From assembly GCF_049680325.1 (NCBI RefSeq), contig NZ_JBAUHO010000359.1, positions 1-64,000 on the forward strand: a stretch of 64,000 nt of DNA, read 5' to 3'. Under the pieces are notes generated by a model. The model was not told the origin of the DNA and searched no databases. It was given only the letters and a program-made list of their open reading frames with translations. Below are positions 17,833 through 25,469 of the stretch, one piece after another; within the stretch, counting starts at the first letter, position 1, and each line of letters starts with the position of its first letter. Both the position numbers and the translations under genes were made by a program. This DNA comes from Planktotalea sp049680325. GTDB lineage: Bacteria; Pseudomonadota; Alphaproteobacteria; Rhodobacterales; Rhodobacteraceae.

Positions 17833-18418
17833 TGGCCAGCTTTGCCTTTATGTCTTCAACGATGGCCAGAACCTGCGCACGCGCATGATCTAGCGTATCT
17901 GTTTCGATCTCATACTCTGCTTTGCGCCGCTTTTCTTCAATGGGCAATTGTTTGGCGAGTATTTGCTCAAACTGCGCTTCGTTCATGGTGCCGCGATCCA
18001 GAACGCGCTGGCGCTGGGTTGCTACATCAACATAAACACAAGCCACCGCATCCATGCGTTTATCTCCACCGGTTTCAAACAGGAGTGGGATATCAAAGAC
18101 CAGAATAGCCTTATTAGACTCTGATATGAAACGAGAGCGATCTTCGCCAACCAATGGATGTACGATTGTTTCGATCTGCCTCAGAGCGTTCGGATCTTGA
18201 CCGATGATGTCGCGTAGCCTTTCACGGGAAACGGCATTTTCGACGATTGCTTCGGGAAACGCGTCGCCCATAGGCGCCACTGCGGCACCACCTATCGCAT
18301 ATAACCGGTGAACGGCGGCGTCCGCGTCCCAGACATCGCAACCCGCCTCTGCGAACATCTGCGCCGTTGTGGATTTGCCCATACCGATAGAGCCAGTCAG
18401 GCCTAGCTTGAAAGTCAT
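17825..18418 (-). CDS. coaE: Dephospho-CoA kinase
   Basis: CoaE catalyses the last step of coenzyme A synthesis, ATP-dependent phosphorylation of the 3'-hydroxyl of dephospho-CoA. The 197-residue protein starts MTFKLGLTGSIGMGKS, a P-loop at residues 8-16, followed by the DADAAVHRLYA motif and the LVFDIPLLFETGGD segment. The ATG at 18418 lies inside the last codon of aroE (overlap of 4 bases). A longer in-frame start at 18472 would read back into aroE and is not supported. Confidence 0.95.
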   Translation of the reverse strand: MTFKLGLTGSIGMGKSTTAQMFAEAGCDVWDADAAVHRLYAIGGAAVAPMGDAFPEAIVENAVSRERLRDIIGQDPNALRQIETIVHPLVGEDRSRFISESNKAILVFDIPLLFETGGDKRMDAVACVYVDVATQRQRVLDRGTMNEAQFEQILAKQLPIEEKRRKAEYEIETDTLDHARAQVLAIVEDIKAKLANA

Positions 18419-19248
18419 CGCAGAACCGCCGCGCGCAGTTCTTCGTCGACCTCGGGGCGCAAGCCAAACCAACGTTCAAATGCCGGCACCGCCTGGTGCA
18501 AAAGCATGCCAAGTCCATCAACAGGCATTGCGCCCGCGTCAGTCGCTGCGCGCAGTAATTTGGTTTGCAATGGGGTGTAGACCAGATCGCTTACAACCAT
18601 GCCCGGTTTAAGCGCATCAAGTGGTACACGCATTTCCGGTTTCCCAACCATGCCAAGCGATGTCGTATTCACCACAGTCGTCGCATCCTCCATCGCGTTG
18701 CCCGCTTGAACCCAATCAACCACAGTGATCGTTTTTCCAAACTCGGCGCGCAGTTGTTCCGCACGCTCTGGCGTTCTGTTCGTCAGGCGAATTTCGGGAA
18801 CGCCAATGTCAATAAGAGATGCAAGAACAGCGCGCGCAGCGCCGCCGGCCCCGAATACCAGGGCTGGTCCGCCTTTCGGGTTCCACTTTGGCGCGTTTTG
18901 AACGAGGTTTTGCACAAAACCATAACCATCTGTGTTGTCGGCGTGAATCTTGCCGTCCTTGCGAAACACCAATGTATTCGCCGCGCCGATAAGTTTTGCG
19001 CGCTCTGTAACAAGATCAGCAAGCTGCAAAACCGCCTCTTTATGCGGGATGGTGACGTTAACACCAACAAAGCCAAGCGTGGGCAACATCTGAACAACGC
19101 GCTCCAGATCCTCTGGCGCGACATCAATCGGAACATAATGACCTTTGATTGCGTACTTCCGTAACCAGTGACCGTGTAGTTGCGGTGACTTTGAATGGGC
19201 AATCGGGTGACCAAGAACGGCCGCCAATGGAACCTTTGTTTCGCTCAT
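18415..19248 (-). CDS. aroE: Shikimate dehydrogenase (NADP+)
   Basis: AroE reduces 3-dehydroshikimate to shikimate in aromatic amino-acid synthesis. The 277-residue sequence has the shikimate-binding motif LGHPIAHSKSPQLHG, the VNVTIPHKE block with the catalytic lysine, the GAANTLV segment and the Rossmann motif VFGAGGAARAVLASL followed by NRTPERAEQL. The ATG at 19248 overlaps the stop of maf (ATGA), which supports this start over longer ones. Gene order and overlaps indicate a single transcript from maf to dnaQ. Confidence 0.95.
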   Translation of the reverse strand: MSETKVPLAAVLGHPIAHSKSPQLHGHWLRKYAIKGHYVPIDVAPEDLERVVQMLPTLGFVGVNVTIPHKEAVLQLADLVTERAKLIGAANTLVFRKDGKIHADNTDGYGFVQNLVQNAPKWNPKGGPALVFGAGGAARAVLASLIDIGVPEIRLTNRTPERAEQLRAEFGKTITVVDWVQAGNAMEDATTVVNTTSLGMVGKPEMRVPLDALKPGMVVSDLVYTPLQTKLLRAATDAGAMPVDGLGMLLHQAVPAFERWFGLRPEVDEELRAAVLR

Positions 19249-19844
19249 TGCTGCAACTCCCCTTTGAGAGTGAGATAATTCACCAGTTCGATCAGTGGAA
19301 GCCCGAGAACTGTAAAATGGTTGCCCTCGACCTGCGCAAAAAGGCGAACACCTTCTGCTTCCAACTTGTAACAGCCAACGCAATGGCGAACGTCTTCCCA
19401 GTTGCGCGCCAGGTAATCATCAAGAAAGGCATCAGAAAATACACGCATCGTCAGCCGTGCCTGCCCGACGTGTCGCCAGATCGGTTTGCCATCCTCATAT
19501 AGAACCGCAGCCGACAAGAGCGAATGGCGTTTACCGCGAAGTTCTTGGAGCTGTTCTTTGGCCTCTTCGACGCTGCGCGCTTTGGAAAAGAGCGTACCCT
19601 TGAGATCAAGCACCTGATCGCAGCCGAGCACCAAACGGCCAAAATGCTTTTCGCTGACGCGTCTCGCCTTCATCTCGGCCAAAGCATCAGCGATATCGCG
19701 CGGCGTTGCTTTTTCCGCAAGCATCGAATCACGCATCATGTCTTCATCGACTCGGGGCGCGATAACCTCGATCCTTAGTCCCGCATTTTCGAGCAATTCT
19801 CGACGCGTTTGCGAGCCAGAGGCTAAAATAAGAGGGGAAGACAT
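19245..19844 (-). CDS. maf: Maf-like nucleoside triphosphate pyrophosphatase
   Basis: The product has 199 residues and begins MSSPLILASGSQTRRELLENAG, the Maf signature that binds phosphate. VLGCDQVLDLKG carries the catalytic aspartate region. Maf proteins hydrolyse non-canonical or methylated nucleoside triphosphates to limit mutagenesis, and they have been linked to septation. It is the first gene leftward from the putative replication origin. Its ATG at 19844 overlaps the perfect DnaA box at 19844-19852, so initiator binding would sit on its translation start region. Confidence 0.93.
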   Translation of the reverse strand: MSSPLILASGSQTRRELLENAGLRIEVIAPRVDEDMMRDSMLAEKATPRDIADALAEMKARRVSEKHFGRLVLGCDQVLDLKGTLFSKARSVEEAKEQLQELRGKRHSLLSAAVLYEDGKPIWRHVGQARLTMRVFSDAFLDDYLARNWEDVRHCVGCYKLEAEGVRLFAQVEGNHFTVLGLPLIELVNYLTLKGELQQ

Positions 19845-19852
19845 GTGGATAA
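19844..19852 (-). promoter_or_regulatory. Perfect DnaA box
   Basis: TGTGGATAA on the plus strand is the exact complement of the consensus TTATCCACA. It overlaps the start codon of maf and marks the left edge of the putative origin. A weaker two-mismatch copy follows at 19856-19864. Confidence 0.75.
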
Positions 19853-19866
19853 TTCCGTGGATCAAG

Positions 19867-19881
19867 TTAAGGATTTGTTAA
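19867..19881 (+). promoter_or_regulatory. CtrA-type binding site TTAA-N7-TTAA
   Basis: TTAA at 19867-19870 and TTAA at 19878-19881 are separated by exactly seven bases, the full CtrA recognition pattern known from Caulobacter. It lies 15 bases from the perfect DnaA box. It could also be a maf promoter element; binding is untested. Confidence 0.5.
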
Positions 19882-19965
19882 GAACCATTACTGAGCAACT
19901 CGGCGAGAGTTGGCAAGCATTGGACGAGTGACAAACGCCACATTGTTTCACGCTATTTCTTCCTC

Positions 19966-19980
19966 TGTGGATGAGGATAA
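19966..19980 (-). promoter_or_regulatory. Two overlapping DnaA boxes
   Basis: TGTGGATGA (19966-19974) and TGAGGATAA (19972-19980) each differ by one base from TGTGGATAA and overlap in tandem with the same orientation. Confidence 0.6.
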
Positions 19981-20035
19981 GTTTTCTGCGAACAGCGCGT
20001 GGGTCGTTTGATATTGTTCAAAGATATGTCGGTGA

Positions 20036-20044
20036 TTTTCCACA
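20036..20044 (+). promoter_or_regulatory. DnaA box, one mismatch
   Basis: TTTTCCACA differs from TTATCCACA at one position. A weaker two-mismatch site, TCGTCCACA, follows at 20089-20097. Confidence 0.55.
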
Positions 20045-20140
20045 CGCTATATATCACTAAGTATTTGTTTTTATACCATTATTTATGATCGTCCACAGGC
20101 TTGGATAGTTTGGACGAACCCGAAGCAATCGGCTAGAAAA

Positions 20141-20163
20141 TGTGGACAAAAAAGTAATCCACA
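20141..20163. promoter_or_regulatory. Pair of facing DnaA boxes
   Basis: TGTGGACAA (20141-20149) and TAATCCACA (20155-20163), each with one mismatch, face each other five bases apart. They are the boxes closest to the A/T-rich stretch that begins 31 bases to the right. Confidence 0.6.
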
Positions 20164-20193
20164 GAAATGGCGCTGCCTACTTAATCATCAACC

Positions 20194-20217
20194 TATAAAT
20201 ATATATATTTATTATAA
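20194..20217. other. Pure A/T stretch, candidate DNA-unwinding element
   Basis: Twenty-four consecutive bases are A or T, the longest such run I noticed in the origin region. It lies directly beside the facing DnaA boxes, the usual arrangement for an origin unwinding element. Confidence 0.6.
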
Positions 20218-20253
20218 GGAAGGATGGGTTCGTACCTGAACGATCCTTTCCTT
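20216..20253. repeat. Near-perfect inverted repeat between the A/T run and rho
   Basis: Left arm AAGGAAGGAT (20216-20225) pairs with right arm ATCCTTTCCTT (20243-20253) with one bulged base, and an inner GTTC/GAAC pair (20228-20231 with 20238-20241) extends the symmetry. It could be a hairpin at the origin, a terminator-like structure or an operator for rho. Confidence 0.6.
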
Positions 20254-20395
20254 GTGAAAACGATAGGCCGGATTTGACTCCAGAGCGCTAGGGCTGTAAC
20301 TGATTGTCAACGCACACCCGTTCGGGACTATCGTGCCTTTCCTAATGACAAAGAATAAGCAGCGCTGAAAAAGCGATCTGCAAAAGGATTTTTCC

Positions 20396-21667
20396 ATGTC
20401 TCAGAATTCACTGACGCTGGCCCAGTTGAAAGCACAAAGCCCAAAGAACCTTTTGGCGATGGCAGAAGAGCTGGAGATCGAAAACGCATCTACCATGCGT
20501 AAGGGCGAAATGATGTTCCAGATCCTGCGCGAACGCGCAGATGAAGGTTGGGAGATCATGGGCGACGGTGTTCTTGAGGTTCTTCAAGACGGTTTCGGTT
20601 TTCTGCGCTCGCCAGAGGCAAACTATCTACCCGGCCCTGACGATATCTATGTTTCGCCTGATATGATCCGTCAGTACTCATTGCGGACCGGCGATACAGT
20701 AGACGGCGTGATTAAGGCACCTGACGAGCAGGAGCGCTATTTTGCGCTTGTGAACGCCATGCAGATCAACTTCGAAGAGCCTGAAAAGGCCAAGCACAAG
20801 ATTGCTTTCGATAACTTGACGCCTTTGTATCCTGACGAGCGTTTCAATCTGGAGATTGCAGATCCGACCATCAAAGACCGCTCGGCGCGGATCATTGATC
20901 TTGTTGCGCCGATTGGTAAAGGCCAGCGTTGCCTTATCGTCGCGCCGCCGCGGACTGGTAAAACAGTTCTGCTGCAGAACATCGCAGCGAGTATCGAAAC
21001 TAATCATCCAGAGTGTTACCTGATCGTTCTACTGATCGACGAACGTCCTGAAGAAGTCACAGACATGCAGCGTTCCGTTAAGGGCGAGGTTGTGTCCTCT
21101 ACCTTTGATGAACCGGCCACACGTCACGTCGCTGTCGCGGAAATGGTAATCGAAAAAGCCAAGCGTCTGGTCGAACATAAACGAGATGTTGTAATCTTGC
21201 TCGACTCTATCACTAGACTTGGTAGGGCCTTCAATACTGTGGTACCTTCATCAGGCAAGGTTCTAACAGGTGGTGTCGACGCGAATGCCTTGCAACGTCC
21301 CAAGCGTTTCTTTGGTGCGGCACGTAATATCGAAGAGGGTGGTTCGCTTACAATTATATCAACCGCGCTGATCGACACAGGATCGCGCATGGACGAGGTC
21401 ATCTTCGAAGAATTCAAAGGTACGGGTAACTCGGAAATCGTTCTGGATCGCAAGATCTCTGACAAACGCGTGTTCCCGGCGATTGATATTCTCAAGTCCG
21501 GGACGCGTAAGGAAGACCTGCTTATCAATAAGGTCGATCTGCAAAAGACCTTTGTTCTGCGCCGTATCCTTAACCCGATGGGCACGACGGATGCGGTTGA
21601 ATTCCTGATTGGAAAGCTGAAGCAGACCAAGAATAACGCGGAATTCTTCGATTCAATGAATACCTAA
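20396..21667 (+). CDS. rho: Transcription termination factor Rho
   Basis: Rho is a homohexameric RNA-dependent ATPase that releases transcripts. The 423-residue protein has the N-terminal helical domain (TLAQLKAQSPKNLLAMAEELEIENA), the RNA-binding cold-shock-like domain with DGFGFLRSPEANYLPGPDDIYVS, the Walker A motif PPRTGKT near residue 185, the Walker B VVILLDSITRLGRAFN, and the Q- and R-loop region FFGAARNIEEGGSLTII. It lacks the long insert found in some high-GC bacteria. It is the first gene to the right of the putative origin, followed by mnmE after 22 bases. Confidence 0.97.
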   Translation: MSQNSLTLAQLKAQSPKNLLAMAEELEIENASTMRKGEMMFQILRERADEGWEIMGDGVLEVLQDGFGFLRSPEANYLPGPDDIYVSPDMIRQYSLRTGDTVDGVIKAPDEQERYFALVNAMQINFEEPEKAKHKIAFDNLTPLYPDERFNLEIADPTIKDRSARIIDLVAPIGKGQRCLIVAPPRTGKTVLLQNIAASIETNHPECYLIVLLIDERPEEVTDMQRSVKGEVVSSTFDEPATRHVAVAEMVIEKAKRLVEHKRDVVILLDSITRLGRAFNTVVPSSGKVLTGGVDANALQRPKRFFGAARNIEEGGSLTIISTALIDTGSRMDEVIFEEFKGTGNSEIVLDRKISDKRVFPAIDILKSGTRKEDLLINKVDLQKTFVLRRILNPMGTTDAVEFLIGKLKQTKNNAEFFDSMNT

Positions 21668-21689
21668 CCTAGTTAGCGGGGCATGTGTC

Positions 21690-22982
21690 ATGGACACGAT
21701 TTTTGCTCTTGCCACTGCACATGGTAAGGCGGGCGTTTCTGTTGTCCGTATTTCTGGCGCGCTTGCTTGGGATGCGGGCCGCGCGTTGTGCGGTGATCTA
21801 CCAGAAAGTCATAAAGCAGCGGTTCGCAATATGAAGGACTCCGAAGGGGTCTTGGTCGATCAAGCGCTTGTACTGCCGTTTGAAGGTGAGAAAAGTTTCA
21901 CTGGTGAACCCGTTGTCGAGCTGCACCTCCATGGAAGCACCGCTATTGTTGCCCGTGTTATGGAACTGTTGAGCTTGTCGAATGGTCTGCGCCTTGCGGA
22001 GCCGGGCGAATTCACGCGGCGAGCGCTTGAGAACGGAAAGCTGGACTTGGCGCAGGTCGAAGGGCTTGCTGATTTGATTGACGCGGAAACGGAAGCGCAA
22101 CGCCGACAGGCATTGCGTGTCCTCGCGGGCGAACTTGGGCGAACAGCGGAAGGGTGGCGAAGTCACCTCATTCGGGCAGCATCGCTTTTGGAAGCCACAA
22201 TTGATTTCGCCGATGAAGATGTCCCGATGGATGTCACTCCAGAGGTGCGCGATCTTGTTACAAGAACGCGCATGGAGATTTCCAAAGAAGCTGAAAGCGT
22301 TAAAACGGCCGAGCGTATTCGTTCGGGGTTTGAGGTGGCGATTATCGGCGCTCCTAATGTTGGTAAGTCTACGCTTTTGAATGCGATCGCAGGTCGGGAT
22401 GCTGCGATTACATCAGAATATGCAGGGACAACCCGTGATGTGATCGAGGTTAAGCTAGATCTGAATGGCCTTGCGGTGACGTTACTTGATACGGCTGGCT
22501 TGCGCGAAACAGAGGATTTTGTTGAACGTATCGGGATTGATAGGGCGATTGCCCGTGCCAAAGATGCGGATATGCGTGTGTTTCTTAAAGAGAACGCCGA
22601 AGATTCGCTGGCTTTTGACGCTTCCGAGGGCGATTTGGAAGTATTGGGTAAGGCGGACGCAAGGCCCATTTCCTCGGGCTTGAGCGTGTCGGGTAAGACG
22701 GGTGAGGGGGTTGATGCTCTTGTCTCAGCGATTTCTGATACTTTGTTGCGCCGCTCGGCGAGCGCCGGAGTTGCGACGCGCGAACGTCACCGTCAGGCGT
22801 TGCTCCTTTCCGAGCAATACTTAGGCGTTGCTTTGTCAGGACTTGAACAAGGCCCTGATTTTTATGACGTCGTGGCTGAGGATATGCGCAGCGCTATTCG
22901 TGCTTTGAACAGCCTGATAGGCCGTGTAGATGTTGAAAATCTGTTGGATGAAATCTTTGCCAGTTTTTGTCTTGGTAAGTGA
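21690..22982 (+). CDS. mnmE: tRNA modification GTPase MnmE (TrmE)
   Basis: MnmE works with MnmG to install cmnm5/nm5 groups on wobble U34 of certain tRNAs, using formyl-tetrahydrofolate and GTP. The 430-residue protein opens MDTIFALATAHGKAGVSVVRISG (folate domain), followed by a helical domain into which a G domain is inserted: G1 GAPNVGKST, G2 AGTTRDV, G3 DTAGLRET. The C-terminal FCLGK box carries the invariant cysteine. The expected G4 motif NKxD reads GKAD at residues 320-323, an unusual substitution at the guanine-specificity asparagine. Its partner mnmG follows after 3 bases. Confidence 0.95.
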   Translation: MDTIFALATAHGKAGVSVVRISGALAWDAGRALCGDLPESHKAAVRNMKDSEGVLVDQALVLPFEGEKSFTGEPVVELHLHGSTAIVARVMELLSLSNGLRLAEPGEFTRRALENGKLDLAQVEGLADLIDAETEAQRRQALRVLAGELGRTAEGWRSHLIRAASLLEATIDFADEDVPMDVTPEVRDLVTRTRMEISKEAESVKTAERIRSGFEVAIIGAPNVGKSTLLNAIAGRDAAITSEYAGTTRDVIEVKLDLNGLAVTLLDTAGLRETEDFVERIGIDRAIARAKDADMRVFLKENAEDSLAFDASEGDLEVLGKADARPISSGLSVSGKTGEGVDALVSAISDTLLRRSASAGVATRERHRQALLLSEQYLGVALSGLEQGPDFYDVVAEDMRSAIRALNSLIGRVDVENLLDEIFASFCLGK

Positions 22983-22985
22983 AGG

Positions 22986-24854
22986 ATGTTTCACGTGAAA
23001 CAATCGAGATTTGATGTGGTCGTTATTGGCGGTGGTCATGCTGGCTGCGATGCGGCTCATGCTGCTGCGCGTATGGGCGCGACGACTGCGCTGGTCACTT
23101 TGAAAGAGGATGGCATCGGCGTGATGTCATGTAATCCCGCGATTGGCGGTTTGGGCAAAGGTCATCTTGTACGCGAGATTGACGCACTAGATGGCGTCAT
23201 GGGTCGCGTTGCAGACAAGGCAGGTATCCAGTTTCGCCTTTTGAATCGACGAAAAGGCCCCGCTGTCCAAGGTCCGCGCGCACAATCTGATCGCGGCATC
23301 TATCGTGCTGAGATGCTTGATGAGATTAGAAAGCAACCGAATTTGGAGATCGTCGTAGGAGAGGCTACTGATTTCTTGATGGAAGGCACCCGCGTCGCGG
23401 GCGTTGTGCTTGGTGACGGAACCCAGCTTTCGGCTGGTGCGGTTATCTTGACGACAGGGACTTTTCTGCGCGGCGTGATTCATATCGGTGACGTTTCCAA
23501 GCCCGGTGGGCGTATGGGTGACAAACCGTCAATAAAACTGGCGGAAAGGATTGATAGTTTCAAGTTGCCTCTTGGTCGTTTGAAGACTGGTACGCCCCCA
23601 CGCCTTGATGGTCGGACGATCAACTGGAGCATATTAGAAAGCCAGCCAGGTGATGAAGATCCGGTGCTATTCTCTTTTCTTTCCAAGGGAATAACCGCGC
23701 AGCAGGTGAATTGCGGCATCACCCATACCAATGAAAACACGCATAGAATTATCGCTGACAACCTTAAACGCAGCGCGATGTATGGCGGGCATATTGACGG
23801 TATAGGTCCGCGTTACTGCCCATCGATCGAAGACAAGGTTGTTCGGTTTGCGGATAAATCATCCCATCAAATATTTTTGGAGCCGGAGGGCGCGACGGAT
23901 CACACTGTTTATCCAAACGGAATATCGACAAGTCTGCCCGAAGACGTTCAGCACGACTATGTTCATTCGATTGTGGGTTTGGAGGAAGCGGTCATTCTTC
24001 AGCCTGGATATGCAATCGAGTATGACTATATTGATCCGCGGGCTCTTGATTCCTGTCTAATGGTAAAGTCGGTCCCCGGTCTTTATCTTGCTGGGCAGAT
24101 CAATGGTACAACTGGTTACGAAGAAGCAGCGGCTCAGGGCCTTGTTGCCGGGTTGAATGCCGCACTAAGCGTTCAAGAACGAGAGCCGGTCATTTTCAGC
24201 CGTACAAATAGCTATATCGGGGTGATGATTGATGATCTGACCACTCGTGGTGTTTCCGAGCCTTATCGTATGTTCACCTCGCGGGCGGAGTTCCGTCTCT
24301 CTTTGCGTGCGGACAACGCGGATCAACGGTTGACGCCTATGGGAATAGAGCTTGGCTGCGTAAGTTCTGAGCGTCAGGAAGCCTTTAACGACAAAAGCGC
24401 CAAGATTCACCACGTCGTTTCGGTTCTAAAGGCGAAATCGTTGACGCCAAAAGAGATTAACGCTGGTGGTGTTTCTGTCAATCAGGACGGTAATCGTCGT
24501 GATGGTGTGCAGGTCTTGGCGTTTCCGGATGTAAAGTTTGAGGATATCGTCCCCTTGTTTCCCGAGTTGAGTAGCACTGATAAAAGCATACGCGAACAAG
24601 TTGAGCGTGACTCGCTCTATTCGAATTACATTGAAAGACAGCAGAAAGACGTTGATGCCCTTCGTCGTGATGAAGCGCAAATCATCCCCAGTGACTTTTC
24701 TTATACGGACGTCGACAGCCTTTCTAACGAGTTGAAGCAAAAGCTAAGCCACATTCGGCCACAGAATCTCGCTCAGGCTGGTCGTATTGATGGAATGACG
24801 CCTGCCGCATTAACGTTGCTGCTTGCTAAGCTGCGTCAAAGAAAGCGCGCATAG
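22986..24854 (+). CDS. mnmG: tRNA uridine-5-carboxymethylaminomethyl modification enzyme MnmG (GidA)
   Basis: The FAD-binding partner of MnmE has 622 residues. The dinucleotide fold VVIGGGHAGCDAAHAAARMGA begins near residue 11, and the family signatures GLGKGHLVREIDALDG, TGTPPRLDGR and AGQINGTTGYEEAAAQG are present. The C-terminal helical domain that contacts MnmE ends with ALTLLLAKLRQRKR. The ATG at 22986 follows GAAGG. A perfect parS site (22987-23002) starts on the second base of the ATG, so the first codons (MFHVKQ) are shaped by ParB recognition. The next gene, rsmG, begins immediately after the stop. Confidence 0.97.
   Translation: MFHVKQSRFDVVVIGGGHAGCDAAHAAARMGATTALVTLKEDGIGVMSCNPAIGGLGKGHLVREIDALDGVMGRVADKAGIQFRLLNRRKGPAVQGPRAQSDRGIYRAEMLDEIRKQPNLEIVVGEATDFLMEGTRVAGVVLGDGTQLSAGAVILTTGTFLRGVIHIGDVSKPGGRMGDKPSIKLAERIDSFKLPLGRLKTGTPPRLDGRTINWSILESQPGDEDPVLFSFLSKGITAQQVNCGITHTNENTHRIIADNLKRSAMYGGHIDGIGPRYCPSIEDKVVRFADKSSHQIFLEPEGATDHTVYPNGISTSLPEDVQHDYVHSIVGLEEAVILQPGYAIEYDYIDPRALDSCLMVKSVPGLYLAGQINGTTGYEEAAAQGLVAGLNAALSVQEREPVIFSRTNSYIGVMIDDLTTRGVSEPYRMFTSRAEFRLSLRADNADQRLTPMGIELGCVSSERQEAFNDKSAKIHHVVSVLKAKSLTPKEINAGGVSVNQDGNRRDGVQVLAFPDVKFEDIVPLFPELSSTDKSIREQVERDSLYSNYIERQQKDVDALRRDEAQIIPSDFSYTDVDSLSNELKQKLSHIRPQNLAQAGRIDGMTPAALTLLLAKLRQRKRA
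22987..23002. promoter_or_regulatory. parS centromere site, perfect palindrome
   Basis: TGTTTCACGTGAAACA is the 16-bp ParB nucleation consensus. It begins one base inside the mnmG start codon and lies about 2.6 kb from the putative origin and 2.5 kb from parA. Confidence 0.92.
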
Positions 24855-25469
24855 ATGGATCTTAATGTAGGCTCTCTCACTGTTTCACGTGAAACAATGG
24901 ATCGCTTGACGATCTACGCTGAATTGCTCGAAAAGTGGAATCCCAAGATAAACTTGGTTTCACGCACAACTTTGAGCGATTTGTGGACGCGTCACATCGT
25001 TGATTCAGCACAGCTTTTTGTTCTTGCACCTGATGGTGTGACGCAATGGGTTGATCTTGGTAGCGGGGGCGGCTTTCCTGGTTTGGTCATTGCGATCCTT
25101 GCGCAGGAGTTTCGTCCTGATTTGAATGTTACCCTTGTCGAAAGCGATCAAAGGAAATGCGCATTTCTGCGCACTGTTTCACGTGAAACAAATTGCAACA
25201 CGACTGTAATAGCGAAACGAATTGAAGAAATTGACCCGTTGAGCGCTGAAGTCCTCTCGGCACGCGCCTTGGCAGACCTGACGGCGCTATTGGGGTTCGC
25301 TGATCGACATCTATCCGAAAGTGGAATCTGCTTGTTTCCAAAGGGCCTCACTTGGGAAAAAGAAGTGGAAGCAGCCCGCAGCTTATGGAAGTTCGATGCA
25401 GAAGCGATTAATAGTGAAACCCAAGAAGATACCGTAATTTTGCGAATAAACGAGATCGAGCATGCATGA
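24855..25469 (+). CDS. rsmG: 16S rRNA (guanine527-N7)-methyltransferase RsmG (GidB)
   Basis: RsmG methylates G527 of 16S rRNA in the 530 loop; its loss gives low-level streptomycin resistance in several bacteria. The 204-residue product has KWNPKINLVSRTTLSDLWTRHIVDSAQL, the SAM motif VDLGSGGGFPGLVIAIL and the VESDQRKCAFLRTV block. Two perfect parS sites lie in the gene, both read in the frame that encodes VSRET. The 3' end overlaps parA by 8 bases, as expected for the conserved mnmG-rsmG-parA-parB cluster. Confidence 0.95.
   Translation: MDLNVGSLTVSRETMDRLTIYAELLEKWNPKINLVSRTTLSDLWTRHIVDSAQLFVLAPDGVTQWVDLGSGGGFPGLVIAILAQEFRPDLNVTLVESDQRKCAFLRTVSRETNCNTTVIAKRIEEIDPLSAEVLSARALADLTALLGFADRHLSESGICLFPKGLTWEKEVEAARSLWKFDAEAINSETQEDTVILRINEIEHA
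24881..24896. promoter_or_regulatory. parS centromere site inside rsmG (5' end)
   Basis: This is an exact copy of the 16-bp parS palindrome. It falls in codons 9-14 of rsmG and is read as part of TVSRET. Confidence 0.92.
25175..25190. promoter_or_regulatory. parS centromere site inside rsmG (middle)
   Basis: This is a third exact copy of the parS palindrome, 294 bases after the previous one and in the same codon phase, again encoding TVSRET. Confidence 0.92.

Larger units (their letters stand above)
19845..20395. other. Candidate chromosomal replication origin (oriC)
   Basis: This 551-base gene-free region lies between the divergent genes maf and rho. It holds one perfect and five one-mismatch DnaA boxes (entries below), a TTAA-N7-TTAA CtrA-type site, a 24-base pure A/T stretch as a possible unwinding element, and a hairpin. 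ParA, ParB and parS sites lie 2.6-8 kb to the right, as is usual for an origin. A GANTC (CcrM) site occurs at 20276-20280. Weak promoter-like boxes for rho (TTGACT at 20274, TTGTCA at 20304) lie at the right end. Origin function is inferred from this combination; GC skew was not calculated. Confidence 0.75.

Noticed and set aside
19944..19959. TGTTTCACG half-site in the putative origin as a parS
   Set aside because: The second half of the palindrome is missing.
20212..20397. Small minus-strand open frame in the origin region
   Set aside because: It runs through the A/T run and hairpin and has no resemblance to a protein family or a ribosome-binding site.
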